A stretch of 64,000 nucleotides of DNA, taken from contig RKQB01000009.1 in NCBI GenBank assembly GCA_003797895.1, positions 1 through 64,000 on the forward strand, read 5' to 3'. Positions 26,785 to 34,826 of the stretch are shown piece by piece; within the stretch, counting starts at the first letter, position 1; each line of letters opens with the position of its first letter. Both the position numbers and the translations under genes were made by a program. The DNA comes from Cyclobacteriaceae bacterium YHN15. GTDB lineage: Bacteria; Bacteroidota; Bacteroidia; Cytophagales; Cyclobacteriaceae. The notes under the pieces are model-generated. The model did no database searches. It saw only the letters and a program-made list of their open reading frames with translations, and was not told the origin of the DNA.

Positions 26785-27813
26785 TTAGGTCATCAAGACA
26801 GTTCTGAAGTTATGAATATTTTTTAGGGCAGTTCCCGTGCCTCTTACCACAGCCCTTAAGGGATCTTCGGCTATATGTATCGGCAGCTTGGTTTTCTGAT
26901 GCAATCTTTTGTCCAGTCCTTTCAAAAGAGCCCCACCACCGGTGAGATGGATACCGTTGTCATAAATATCTGCAGAAAGTTCAGGGGGAGCTATTTCCAG
27001 CGCTTTTAATACGGCTTCTTCAATTTTTGAAACTGATTTATCAAGCGCAAAAGCTATTTCTGAGTAAGAAACCTTAATTACTTTTGGGATTCCTGTCATC
27101 AGATCCCTTCCACGGATTTCATAATCTTCAGGAGCATCTTCCAATTCTGTCAAGGCAGACCCAATGGCAATTTTCACTCTTTCAGCAGATCTCTCACCAA
27201 TAAGGAGGTTATGCTGTCTCCTCATGTAATCCAGGATATCTTTGGTAAATGTATCCCCAGCAACCCTGATGGATTGATCTGCCACTATCCCTGAAAGCGC
27301 AATCAAAGCTATCTCTGTAGTACCTCCACCTATGTCCACTATCATGGATCCCATCGGCTTTTCTATATCAATACCTATGCCAATGGCCGCAGCGATCGGC
27401 TCGTATATCATGTACACTTCTTTCGCACCGGCATGTTCGGCAGAGTCCCTTACTGCTCTTTTCTCTACCTCTGTAATCCCAGAAGGGATACAGATCACCA
27501 TCCTATGTGATTGTGGGAACATTCCTTTTTTATGCCCAGGAATCATCTTGATCATTCCCCGGATCATTTGCTCTGCCGCATAGAAATCAGCAATCACCCC
27601 GTCCTTCAGAGGACGGATTGTTTTTATGTTTTCATGTGTTTTTTCATGCATGTTCATCGCATCCTTGCCCACCGCTAACACCCTATTGGTGGTGCGGTCT
27701 ATGGCAATGATTGATGGTTCATCCACTACTATTTTGTCTTTATGTATGATCAGCGTATTCGCTGTACCTAAGTCAATAGCAATATCACTTGAAAAAAAAT
27801 CGAATAATCCCAT
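26785..27813 (-). CDS. mreB: actin-like cell-shape protein MreB
   Basis: Forms membrane-bound filaments that orient lateral cell-wall growth. 342 residues, full length. Actin-fold motifs visible: phosphate 1 DLGTANTLI (about 14-22), GGGTTEIALIALSG (phosphate 2) and GGGALLKGLDKRL (adenosine motif). First gene of mreB-mreC-mreD-mrdA-rodA, so the organism is presumably rod-shaped. Divergent from rimP across a 219-base gap. I could not place a consensus minus-strand promoter. Confidence 0.98.
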   Translation of the reverse strand: MGLFDFFSSDIAIDLGTANTLIIHKDKIVVDEPSIIAIDRTTNRVLAVGKDAMNMHEKTHENIKTIRPLKDGVIADFYAAEQMIRGMIKMIPGHKKGMFPQSHRMVICIPSGITEVEKRAVRDSAEHAGAKEVYMIYEPIAAAIGIGIDIEKPMGSMIVDIGGGTTEIALIALSGIVADQSIRVAGDTFTKDILDYMRRQHNLLIGERSAERVKIAIGSALTELEDAPEDYEIRGRDLMTGIPKVIKVSYSEIAFALDKSVSKIEEAVLKALEIAPPELSADIYDNGIHLTGGGALLKGLDKRLHQKTKLPIHIAEDPLRAVVRGTGTALKNIHNFRTVLMT

Positions 27814-27933
27814 TAGTATATTTGATTGATTTTGTTTTTGTCAATTGTTAAATTTAACACTCTTTGTGCAGAACATTCAACGTGGGTCGGCAAAATTATT
27901 ATCTAATTCCCAATTTATTACAAGTTTCCTGTT

Positions 27934-27964
27934 TTTTTTTGTGGGAATAATTTTATTATCTTTG
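27934..27964 (+). promoter_or_regulatory. promoter of rimP-nusA-infB
   Basis: A perfect TATCTTTG at 27957-27964 is preceded by a T-run ending in TTTG (27938-27941). The spacing to that TTTG is short (15), but T-rich sequence covers the expected -33 position. Predicted start about 27968, giving a 65-base leader. Confidence 0.65.
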
Positions 27965-27984
27965 CAATGTATTATCCGTGATAA

Positions 27985-28010
27985 AAAGAGGGGACTTGAG
28001 TCCCCTCTTT
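27985..28010 (+). promoter_or_regulatory. perfect hairpin in the rimP-nusA-infB leader
   Basis: An 11-bp perfect stem (AAAGAGGGGAC/GTCCCCTCTTT) closes a TTGA loop about 17 bases after the predicted transcription start and 23 bases before the rimP ATG. It is followed by TTTCATTTC, a weak T-tract. It could be an attenuator or a 5' stabilising structure. NusA autoregulates its own operon in E. coli; that this applies here is inference. Confidence 0.6.
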
Positions 28011-28032
28011 CATTTCCCGGCAAAGAAGTATT

Positions 28033-28503
28033 ATGAGCTTGAAACAAACCATAGAAGAAATAGCGGAAAAACATCTCCCTGATGCCTCCCATTTCATTGT
28101 GGATATAATGGTGGCCGAAAAAGCGCACAAACCACATGTAAAAATTTTAATTGATGCGGATGCCGGTCTGAGTATAGATACCTGTGCACAGGTCAGCCGG
28201 TCGGTAGGGGAAGAAATTGAGGCCAAAGAAATACTTCCGGATGCTTATATATTGGAAGTTTCTTCACCGGGCCTTGACTATCCTTTGTCCTCCAAAAGGC
28301 AATATACCAAGAATATTGGAAGGAAATTGAAGATAACCCTCCTAGACGGCAAGGATATTGAGGGTGAGTTATTAGCTGTTGGAAATGCTGACATTCAGCT
28401 AAAATATAATAAGAAAGAAAAAGGTAAAAAGGCCTCCGAAGAGGAAATCAATTTACCCTTGGATCAGATAAAAAAATCAATTGTGTTAGTCTCTTTTAAA
28501 TAA
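28033..28503 (+). CDS. rimP: ribosome maturation factor RimP
   Basis: Assists assembly of the 30S subunit. 156 residues, family-typical. The N-terminal domain shows HFIVDIMVAEKAHKPHVKILIDADAGLSIDTCAQVSRSVGEEI, and the middle the diagnostic LEVSSPGLDYPL (about 74-85). First gene of the rimP-nusA-infB operon, five bases before nusA. Confidence 0.95.
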   Translation: MSLKQTIEEIAEKHLPDASHFIVDIMVAEKAHKPHVKILIDADAGLSIDTCAQVSRSVGEEIEAKEILPDAYILEVSSPGLDYPLSSKRQYTKNIGRKLKITLLDGKDIEGELLAVGNADIQLKYNKKEKGKKASEEEINLPLDQIKKSIVLVSFK

Positions 28504-28508
28504 AAAAA

Positions 28509-29753
28509 ATGGATGCTAAAGTTCTTATAGAATCATTTGCAGAGTTTGCAAGATCTAAAAATGTGGATCGCCCAACCATGATCCGTATTCTGGAAGATGT
28601 GTTTAGAGCGATGATTCGCAAGAAATATGAAACCGATGAAAACTTTGATGTGACCATCAATGCGGACAAAGGAGATTTGGAAATTCTTAGAATCAGGGAA
28701 ATTGTTGATGACAACTCTGAAGATATCTGGGATTTTGATAAAATCAGCTTAACCGATGCCCGTAAAATCGAACCGGATTTCGAGGTTGGAGAAGAAGTGT
28801 ATGAAAAAATCGAATTAGAAGAATTTGGAAGAAGGGCCGTGATGATGGCTAGACAGACCTTGATCCAAAAAATCAAAGATTTGGAAAAGGATTTGCTCTT
28901 CAACCAATATGAAGAGCTGGTAAGTGAGATTGTTTCTGCTGAAGTGTATCAGATTTTAGGAAGAGAAGTCCTTTTGATAGATGGTGAGGGAAATGAATTG
29001 ATATTGCCAAAAGGAGAGCAGATTCCAAAAGACAGATTCAGAAAAGGTGACACCGTAAAGGCCATTGTTCACAAAGTTGAGATGGTAAACGGAAATCCAA
29101 GAATCATCTTATCGAGAACTTCTCCCATCTTCTTGGAAAGATTGTTCGAAAATGAGGTGCCTGAAGTATTTGACGGATTGATTACCATCAAAAAAATCGT
29201 CCGGGAGCCTGGAGAAAGGGCCAAAGTGGCGGTGGAATCTTATGATGATAGAATTGATCCTGTAGGTGCTTGTGTAGGGATGAAGGGAAGCAGGATTCAT
29301 GCTATTGTAAGAGAACTCCAAAATGAAAACATAGATGTTATCAACTACACCGATAACTTAGACTTATATGTATCAAGAGCATTGAGCCCTGCGAAGGTCA
29401 CCTCAATCACAGTAGATAAGGACAATAAAAGAATTTCAGTATTTCTAAAACCTGATCAGGTTTCCATGGCTATTGGAAAAGGAGGATTCAATATCCGACT
29501 GGCATCCAGGCTTGTTGGCTATGAAATAGATGTGTTCCGTGAATTGAGTGATTATGAGGAGGAGGATGTGGATCTGGAGGAATTTGTTGATGAAATCGAT
29601 GGATGGGTAATCGACGAATTGAAAAAAACAGGTTTAGATACTGCGAAGAGCGTGCTTTCCTTGACCAAAGAAGATCTGTTAAGAAGAACAGAACTTGAGG
29701 AGGAAACCATTGACGAAGTATTTAAAATCTTAAAACAGGAATTTGAACAATAA
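28509..29753 (+). CDS. nusA: transcription elongation and termination factor NusA
   Basis: Binds RNA polymerase and nascent RNA and modulates pausing and termination. 414 residues. N-terminal polymerase-binding domain (about 1-125), S1 domain (about 130-200), KH1 with GACVGMKGSRIHAI and KH2 with AIGKGGFNIRLASRLVGYEI. A short C-terminal helix-hairpin segment (LDTAKSVLSLTKEDLLRRTE) takes the place of the acidic repeats of E. coli NusA. Complete gene in the standard operon. Confidence 0.97.
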   Translation: MDAKVLIESFAEFARSKNVDRPTMIRILEDVFRAMIRKKYETDENFDVTINADKGDLEILRIREIVDDNSEDIWDFDKISLTDARKIEPDFEVGEEVYEKIELEEFGRRAVMMARQTLIQKIKDLEKDLLFNQYEELVSEIVSAEVYQILGREVLLIDGEGNELILPKGEQIPKDRFRKGDTVKAIVHKVEMVNGNPRIILSRTSPIFLERLFENEVPEVFDGLITIKKIVREPGERAKVAVESYDDRIDPVGACVGMKGSRIHAIVRELQNENIDVINYTDNLDLYVSRALSPAKVTSITVDKDNKRISVFLKPDQVSMAIGKGGFNIRLASRLVGYEIDVFRELSDYEEEDVDLEEFVDEIDGWVIDELKKTGLDTAKSVLSLTKEDLLRRTELEEETIDEVFKILKQEFEQ

Positions 29754-29782
29754 ATAAAGGCCATGTTACACAATAAATGGCC

Positions 29783-29790
29783 TATATTTG
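29783..29790 (+). promoter_or_regulatory. internal promoter element before infB
   Basis: A perfect TATATTTG lies in the nusA-infB gap. No good TTTG sits at the -33 position. A start near 29794 would make the ATG at 29822 the first usable one for infB. Confidence 0.5.
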
Positions 29791-29821
29791 CAAAAATTAT
29801 CAGAGAGAGTTTTTAGCGCGT

Positions 29822-32746
29822 ATGTCAGAAGAAAAAACAATGAGACTTGGCCAGGTGGCAAGGAAGCTCAACGTAGGTATATCTACGATTGTGGAGTCCC
29901 TTGCCAAGAAAGGCTTTGAAGTAGAAAATAATCCGAATTCCAAAATCAACCTGGATCAGTTCAACATGTTGGCCAAGGAATTTAAATCCTCTGCTCTGGA
30001 AAAAGAGGAGGCCTCTCACTTATCTATAGGTAAGCGTCACCATGAGACTTTTACCATTGAGGCTGAATCAGATGTCAAGGAGGAGAAAAAACAGGAGCCT
30101 GCACCAGTTACGGAAACCAAGGCACCTGAACCTCCAAAACCAGAACCAGTAAAAGAGGAAGAGCCTAAAGTTGAAAAAGTAGTAACAGAGGCTCCGAAAC
30201 TCCAAGGCATTAAAGTCCTAGGGAAGATTGACCTCAGCGCAAAAAAAGAGGTTGAAAAGAAAGAAGAACCAAAGCCGGCCGAGCCAGAAAAGCCCAAGGA
30301 AGAACCGAAGCCTGCTCCGGTAGAACAGAAAAAGGAAACTGCACCTCAGGCTGTGAAGCCTCATACTCAAGACAACGCAAAAATACAACAAAAACCAACT
30401 CCTCAACCAGAGCCAAAGGCAAAGCCTGAGGCAAAAAGACCTGTATCCCCGCCTGCGGCACCGACTGAAGAAGCACCAAAAAAAGTGGAACAGGCTCCTG
30501 ATGAAGTAGTTCCAAGTCAGGTCATTGCTGCTAAAGCTGATGCCCTCAAGGGACTTACCGTTTTGGGTAAAATTGAGTTACCTACCGACAGGTCCAAGAA
30601 AAAAGGTAAACCTGTGGCATCCTCTGATGAAAAAGGAAAGGATAAGAAAAAAAGACCAAGAAAAAGAATTGATAAGGCTCCTGGAAGTGACCGGCCTGCA
30701 GAAGGCGGACAAGCCAAAGGTCCAGGGCCTGGCGGACCTGGAGCAAGGCCCCAGCAGGGAGGAGGAGGTCCTCAAAGAGATAAAAAACCCGGTTCAGGAC
30801 CAGGGAGAGGAAAGCCAAGCCCCCAACAAAATGTGGGAAGAGTGCAAAAAGCTGAGCCAACCCAGAAAGAAATCCAGGATCAGATCAAACAAACTTTGGC
30901 AAGATTGCAAGGAGGAGGAAAATCCGGAGGAAAGTCCAAAAGAAGAGATAAAAAATCTGATAGAAACCGAGAGGAACTGGAAGGTGTTGAAGACTCAAAA
31001 ATTCTGAAAGTAACTGAATTCATTTCAGCGAATGACCTTGCTTCTTTGATGGATGTTTCCGTCAATCAGGTAATTGCTACCTGTATGTCCTTAGGGATGT
31101 TCGTTTCGATTAACCAAAGGTTGGACGCTGAAGCTATCACCATTATAGCAGATGAATTTGGCTATGAAATAGAATTCACCAATCCTGACGAGGAATTTGA
31201 GTCACTGGAGGAAGATGATACAGAGGAAAATCTACTGGAAAGAGCTCCTATTGTGACCATCATGGGACACGTTGACCATGGTAAAACCTCTTTGTTGGAT
31301 TACATAAGAATGTCTAAGGTTACCGCAGATGAAGCGGGAGGTATTACCCAGCATATCGGGGCCTATGATGTAAGGACTGCAGACGGAGACAAAATAGCAT
31401 TCCTGGATACCCCAGGTCACGAAGCGTTTACCGCAATGCGTGCCCGTGGTGCCAAAATAACTGATGTGGCCATTATTGTGATTGCCGCAGATGACAGCAT
31501 CATGCCTCAAACGAAGGAAGCCATCAACCACGCACAAGTGGCCGGTGTGCCCATGATATTCGCAATCAATAAAATTGATAAGCCAAACGCCAATCCGAAT
31601 AAAATTAAAGAAGAACTCGCCAACATGAATCTCCTGGTGGAAGAATGGGGAGGTAAATACCAATCCCAGGACATTTCCGCAAAAACAGGACTCGGCGTCG
31701 AGGATCTTTTGGAAAAGGTATTGCTTGAAGCTGAAATTCTGGAGCTAAAAGCTAATCCAAACAAAAGAGCCGTTGGTACAGTGATCGAAGCTTCTTTGGA
31801 TAAAGGAAGAGGTTATGTGGCCACTATCATGGTGCAGTCAGGAACTTTGAATATTGGAGACATCATGCTTGCAGGCCAACATTATGGCAGAGTGAAAGCC
31901 ATGTTTGACCATAAAGGAAAGAAACTCAAGGAAGCAGGACCTTCAACCCCTGTCCTGGTATTGGGATTGAGCGGCGCTCCTCAGGCAGGTGATACCTTCA
32001 AGGTATACGAAACAGAAAGAGAAGCACGAGAAATCGCCAATTCAAGGGAGCAGATCCTCAGAGAGCAGAGCATGCGGACCAAGAAACACATTACCTTGGA
32101 TGAAATCGGCAGACGTCTGGCTATTGGCAGCTTCAAGGAACTGAACCTGATCATCAAAGGTGATGTGGATGGTTCAGTAGAAGCGCTTTCTGATTCCTTA
32201 TTGAAATTATCAAAAGAAGAAGTTTCCGTAAATATCATCCACAAAGGGGTAGGACAAATTTCAGAGTCTGATGTTTTATTGGCTTCAGCCTCTGATGCCA
32301 TTATTCTCGGATTTAATGTCAGGCCTTCTTCCAATGCAAAAAAGCTGGCAGAACAGGAAGAAATCGAAATCAGGCACTATTCTATCATTTACGACGCCAT
32401 CAATCAGATCAAGGATGCGATCGAAGGGATGCTTGAACCTGAATTTGAAGAAATTATCACAGGTAATGTAGTGGTTAGAGAAGTCTTCAAAATCTCCAAA
32501 ATAGGTACAGTAGCAGGTTCCTATGTTACGGATGGCTATGTCACCAGAAAAAACAAAATACGGGTAATCCGTTCCGGTATAGTGATCCATGACGGTGAGA
32601 TCGATCAATTGAAAAGATTCAAAGATGATGTCGCTGAAGTGAAAGCCGGATATGAATGTGGTATCTCCATCAAAAATTTCAACAATATAGAAGTAGATGA
32701 TACCATAGAAGGATATATGATGCAGGAAATCAAAAGGAAGAAGTAA
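29822..32746 (+). CDS. infB: translation initiation factor IF-2
   Basis: GTPase that brings initiator tRNA to the ribosome. 974 residues from the ATG at 29822. An ATG at 29777 is in frame, but its 15 extra residues are encoded by sequence containing the TATATTTG promoter element, and MSEEKTMRLGQVARKLNVG is the normal IF-2 start. Layout: N-terminal IF2N motif, a disordered Lys/Pro/Glu/Gly-rich region to about residue 400 in which a VLGKID/VLGKIE motif occurs twice (about 128-138 and 243-253), a second IF2N segment, then the G domain with GHVDHGKT (482-489), DTPGHEAF and NKID, and the C-terminal tRNA-binding domains. Followed by a strong terminator. Confidence 0.97.
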   Translation: MSEEKTMRLGQVARKLNVGISTIVESLAKKGFEVENNPNSKINLDQFNMLAKEFKSSALEKEEASHLSIGKRHHETFTIEAESDVKEEKKQEPAPVTETKAPEPPKPEPVKEEEPKVEKVVTEAPKLQGIKVLGKIDLSAKKEVEKKEEPKPAEPEKPKEEPKPAPVEQKKETAPQAVKPHTQDNAKIQQKPTPQPEPKAKPEAKRPVSPPAAPTEEAPKKVEQAPDEVVPSQVIAAKADALKGLTVLGKIELPTDRSKKKGKPVASSDEKGKDKKKRPRKRIDKAPGSDRPAEGGQAKGPGPGGPGARPQQGGGGPQRDKKPGSGPGRGKPSPQQNVGRVQKAEPTQKEIQDQIKQTLARLQGGGKSGGKSKRRDKKSDRNREELEGVEDSKILKVTEFISANDLASLMDVSVNQVIATCMSLGMFVSINQRLDAEAITIIADEFGYEIEFTNPDEEFESLEEDDTEENLLERAPIVTIMGHVDHGKTSLLDYIRMSKVTADEAGGITQHIGAYDVRTADGDKIAFLDTPGHEAFTAMRARGAKITDVAIIVIAADDSIMPQTKEAINHAQVAGVPMIFAINKIDKPNANPNKIKEELANMNLLVEEWGGKYQSQDISAKTGLGVEDLLEKVLLEAEILELKANPNKRAVGTVIEASLDKGRGYVATIMVQSGTLNIGDIMLAGQHYGRVKAMFDHKGKKLKEAGPSTPVLVLGLSGAPQAGDTFKVYETEREAREIANSREQILREQSMRTKKHITLDEIGRRLAIGSFKELNLIIKGDVDGSVEALSDSLLKLSKEEVSVNIIHKGVGQISESDVLLASASDAIILGFNVRPSSNAKKLAEQEEIEIRHYSIIYDAINQIKDAIEGMLEPEFEEIITGNVVVREVFKISKIGTVAGSYVTDGYVTRKNKIRVIRSGIVIHDGEIDQLKRFKDDVAEVKAGYECGISIKNFNNIEVDDTIEGYMMQEIKRKK

Positions 32747-32753
32747 TTTCCTC

Positions 32754-32784
32754 AAAAAAAGGAGCTCAAAAGGCTCCTTTTTTT
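32754..32784 (+). terminator. terminator of the rimP-nusA-infB operon
   Basis: GGAGC/GCTCC stem (32761-32777) with seven A before and seven T after. It begins eight bases past the infB stop and is symmetrical, so could work in both directions. Confidence 0.88.
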
Positions 32785-32857
32785 GTTCTTCATTAAATAT
32801 AATTCCTCATTAAACCCGAAATATGCATAAGAAATTCTTTTAGGAGCGAATAAACCT

Positions 32858-33052
32858 ATGCTTTCTGCTTTCCATTCTATTATTACTATTTTGTTTTGGT
32901 TAAGCCTAATTTCTCTTTTTTTGGGCCTTTTTAAGCCAGTCCTGGTTTTATGGTTTTTGGATAGGTTCAATCGTTTGAAGGTAATTCAAATATATGGCAC
33001 TCTCTCCTTATTGCTTGCTTTGCTGTATTTACTTATTGATTGGCTAAAATAA
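32858..33052 (+). CDS. small two-helix membrane protein
   Basis: 64 residues, ATG start. Two hydrophobic segments (about 5-27 and 44-61) are separated by a basic loop (WFLDRFNRLKVIQ). The pattern GLFKPVLVLWFLDRFNRLKV resembles a class of small membrane proteins with a G-hx-P-x-L-V-L motif that I have seen in Firmicutes and Bacteroidota; the recollection is not certain. It follows the infB terminator by about 75 bases and precedes another membrane-anchored protein on the same strand. Function unknown. Confidence 0.5.
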   Translation: MLSAFHSIITILFWLSLISLFLGLFKPVLVLWFLDRFNRLKVIQIYGTLSLLLALLYLLIDWLK

Positions 33053-33125
33053 GGAACCAAAAAAAACTGACAAATGTCATTCTTTTCTTATTTTTTTATA
33101 ACTTTCCTTATGAAATGAAATTCTA

Positions 33126-33671
33126 TTGAGAAAATTAAGCGCCATATTGCTCCTCTGCTGTTTTACATTGTACCATTTCGGGTACTATGTGGCCTATTTT
33201 TCATTGAATGTTCAGATTGAAAAGAACTGGGCAGAAAAAATCTACAGTGACAATACCGAAGGTCTCCTAGAGAGAATCCTTGAAATCCCTATGTCTTTGC
33301 CCTATATGGCCGACCAGGAAGAATTCTCCTCCACCAATACCCTCTTTGAAAAAGATGGTCAATTTTTCCGAGCGATCAAGCAAAGATATGTCAAGGATAC
33401 CCTCCAGATAGTTTATGTGCCTGATTCTGCAAAAAGAAACCTGAATGTGACCATCAAGCAATGGATAACTTCTTTGGTTCAGGATGAACTGCCGGATTCA
33501 GGAAACAATTCTTTATTGTCCAAAATATTTGTCAAAGACTATACGCAGCCAATCAATGATTTTGATTTGGTTTTTACTGTAACACAAGATAAACAATTGA
33601 TAGGGTTTATTTTTTCAGCTTTTGAAAATCAATATCCGGATCTGACTACCCCTCCTCCCCAGGCAGCATAA
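33126..33671 (+). CDS. membrane-anchored or secreted protein of unknown function
   Basis: 181 residues from a TTG start; no in-frame ATG precedes it. TAACTTTC at 33099-33106 may be the -7 element, leaving a leader of about 13 bases. The N-terminal 25 residues (AILLLCCFTLYHFGYYVAYF) form a signal or anchor. The remainder, with VQIEKNWAEKIYSD near the start and a Pro-rich end, matches no family I know. In the 33672-33895 gap no further gene is visible. Confidence 0.65.
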   Translation: MRKLSAILLLCCFTLYHFGYYVAYFSLNVQIEKNWAEKIYSDNTEGLLERILEIPMSLPYMADQEEFSSTNTLFEKDGQFFRAIKQRYVKDTLQIVYVPDSAKRNLNVTIKQWITSLVQDELPDSGNNSLLSKIFVKDYTQPINDFDLVFTVTQDKQLIGFIFSAFENQYPDLTTPPPQAA

Positions 33672-33895
33672 CCCTGCCCTGATTTTACTTTCAACGGTTC
33701 CATAAATAATGTATTGCCTCAGCTCCAATTGAAGGGGAATAGGTTGTACCTGTATACCACTCATTGGGAACGGCAATGCTATTTGATATAGGTTTCTCAG
33801 GAAACTGAAACGTGATGTATTGAATCAGACCAAACCTTCTTGGTTACTCAGGGCAATGTTTTTTACAGTTTCTTAATCATTTAACCTGAATTTCA

Positions 33896-34819
33896 ATGAA
33901 AAAATTTTACGGTTCACTTTTTCTGGTGACCATACTCTACTTTTCCCAGGTACTTCATGTAAAAGCACAATTACCCTGGGATGAAATTATGATGGGCAGA
34001 GGAGAAATATGCGCAGCATTGATGTACGAACATTCCTCTTGGAACCAATATTGGGAAGGTTCTTACCTTCGTGAAAACGCCAATATCGGCACCTTTACGA
34101 GGCAAATGGGGATGCCCATGATTGCCATGGGCCTTACAAAAAAAATCAACATTATAACAAGTCTTCCTTATGTCAGTACCAAAGCTTCCGGTGGGACACA
34201 AGCAGGGCAGTCAGGAATCCAGGATTTAAGCATTTCTGCCAAAGTGGATTGGCTTCAAAAACAACTCGGCCCCGGCAGGTTATTGTTCCTCACTAATGCC
34301 CATTTCAGCACCCCGGTAGGTAATTACCTTTCCGATTATATGCCATTCAGTATTGGAACAGGTGCCCCGGAAATTGGATTAAGGGGAATAGGTGGCTATA
34401 AGATGGATAACGGACTTGTCTTCAGAGCAGCCTTGGCTTATCTCTGGAGAGGACAGACCGAAATCGAAAGGGACTATTATTACCAGGATGGAAGTGTCTA
34501 TTCCTCCTTTATGAATGTACCCAATGCGCTGAATTTTCATGGAGCCATTGGATATTGGGCCTTTGACAACAGGCTAAGGCTGGAAGCTACTTATATGAGC
34601 CTCAATTGCCTGACAGGTGATGATATCCGGTCTTACAACAGACCCCAACCCACCAACAAAATGGAGGTCAGCCAAATAGGTGCATGGGCACAATACTATA
34701 TCAATTCTGAAAGAGGATTAGGTGCTTTGGCCTATGTCAACCAAACCATCAGCGGTCGGAATATGGGAAAAGCCACGACGATCGGAGTGGGTCTCACTTA
34801 CCAGTTTAAAGTCTATTAA
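33896..34819 (+). CDS. outer-membrane beta-barrel protein (transporter/MetA-like)
   Basis: 307 residues with a signal peptide (about 1-24, ending VKAQ). The mature sequence has alternating aromatic beta-strands with short turns (GMPMIAMGLTKKINIITSLPYVS; GLTYQFKVY at the C-terminus ending in an aromatic residue), as expected of an outer-membrane barrel of the group annotated as transporter or phenol-degradation MetA-like. The gene for a haloperoxidase/PAP2 lipoprotein follows after seven bases, so the two are almost certainly one transcript. Substrate unknown. Confidence 0.78.
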   Translation: MKKFYGSLFLVTILYFSQVLHVKAQLPWDEIMMGRGEICAALMYEHSSWNQYWEGSYLRENANIGTFTRQMGMPMIAMGLTKKINIITSLPYVSTKASGGTQAGQSGIQDLSISAKVDWLQKQLGPGRLLFLTNAHFSTPVGNYLSDYMPFSIGTGAPEIGLRGIGGYKMDNGLVFRAALAYLWRGQTEIERDYYYQDGSVYSSFMNVPNALNFHGAIGYWAFDNRLRLEATYMSLNCLTGDDIRSYNRPQPTNKMEVSQIGAWAQYYINSERGLGALAYVNQTISGRNMGKATTIGVGLTYQFKVY

Positions 34820-34826
34820 CCTGTTT

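Noticed and set aside
29777..29821. Upstream extension of infB by 15 residues
   Set aside because: The extra codons contain a perfect TATATTTG promoter element, and the standard IF-2 start is the ATG at 29822.
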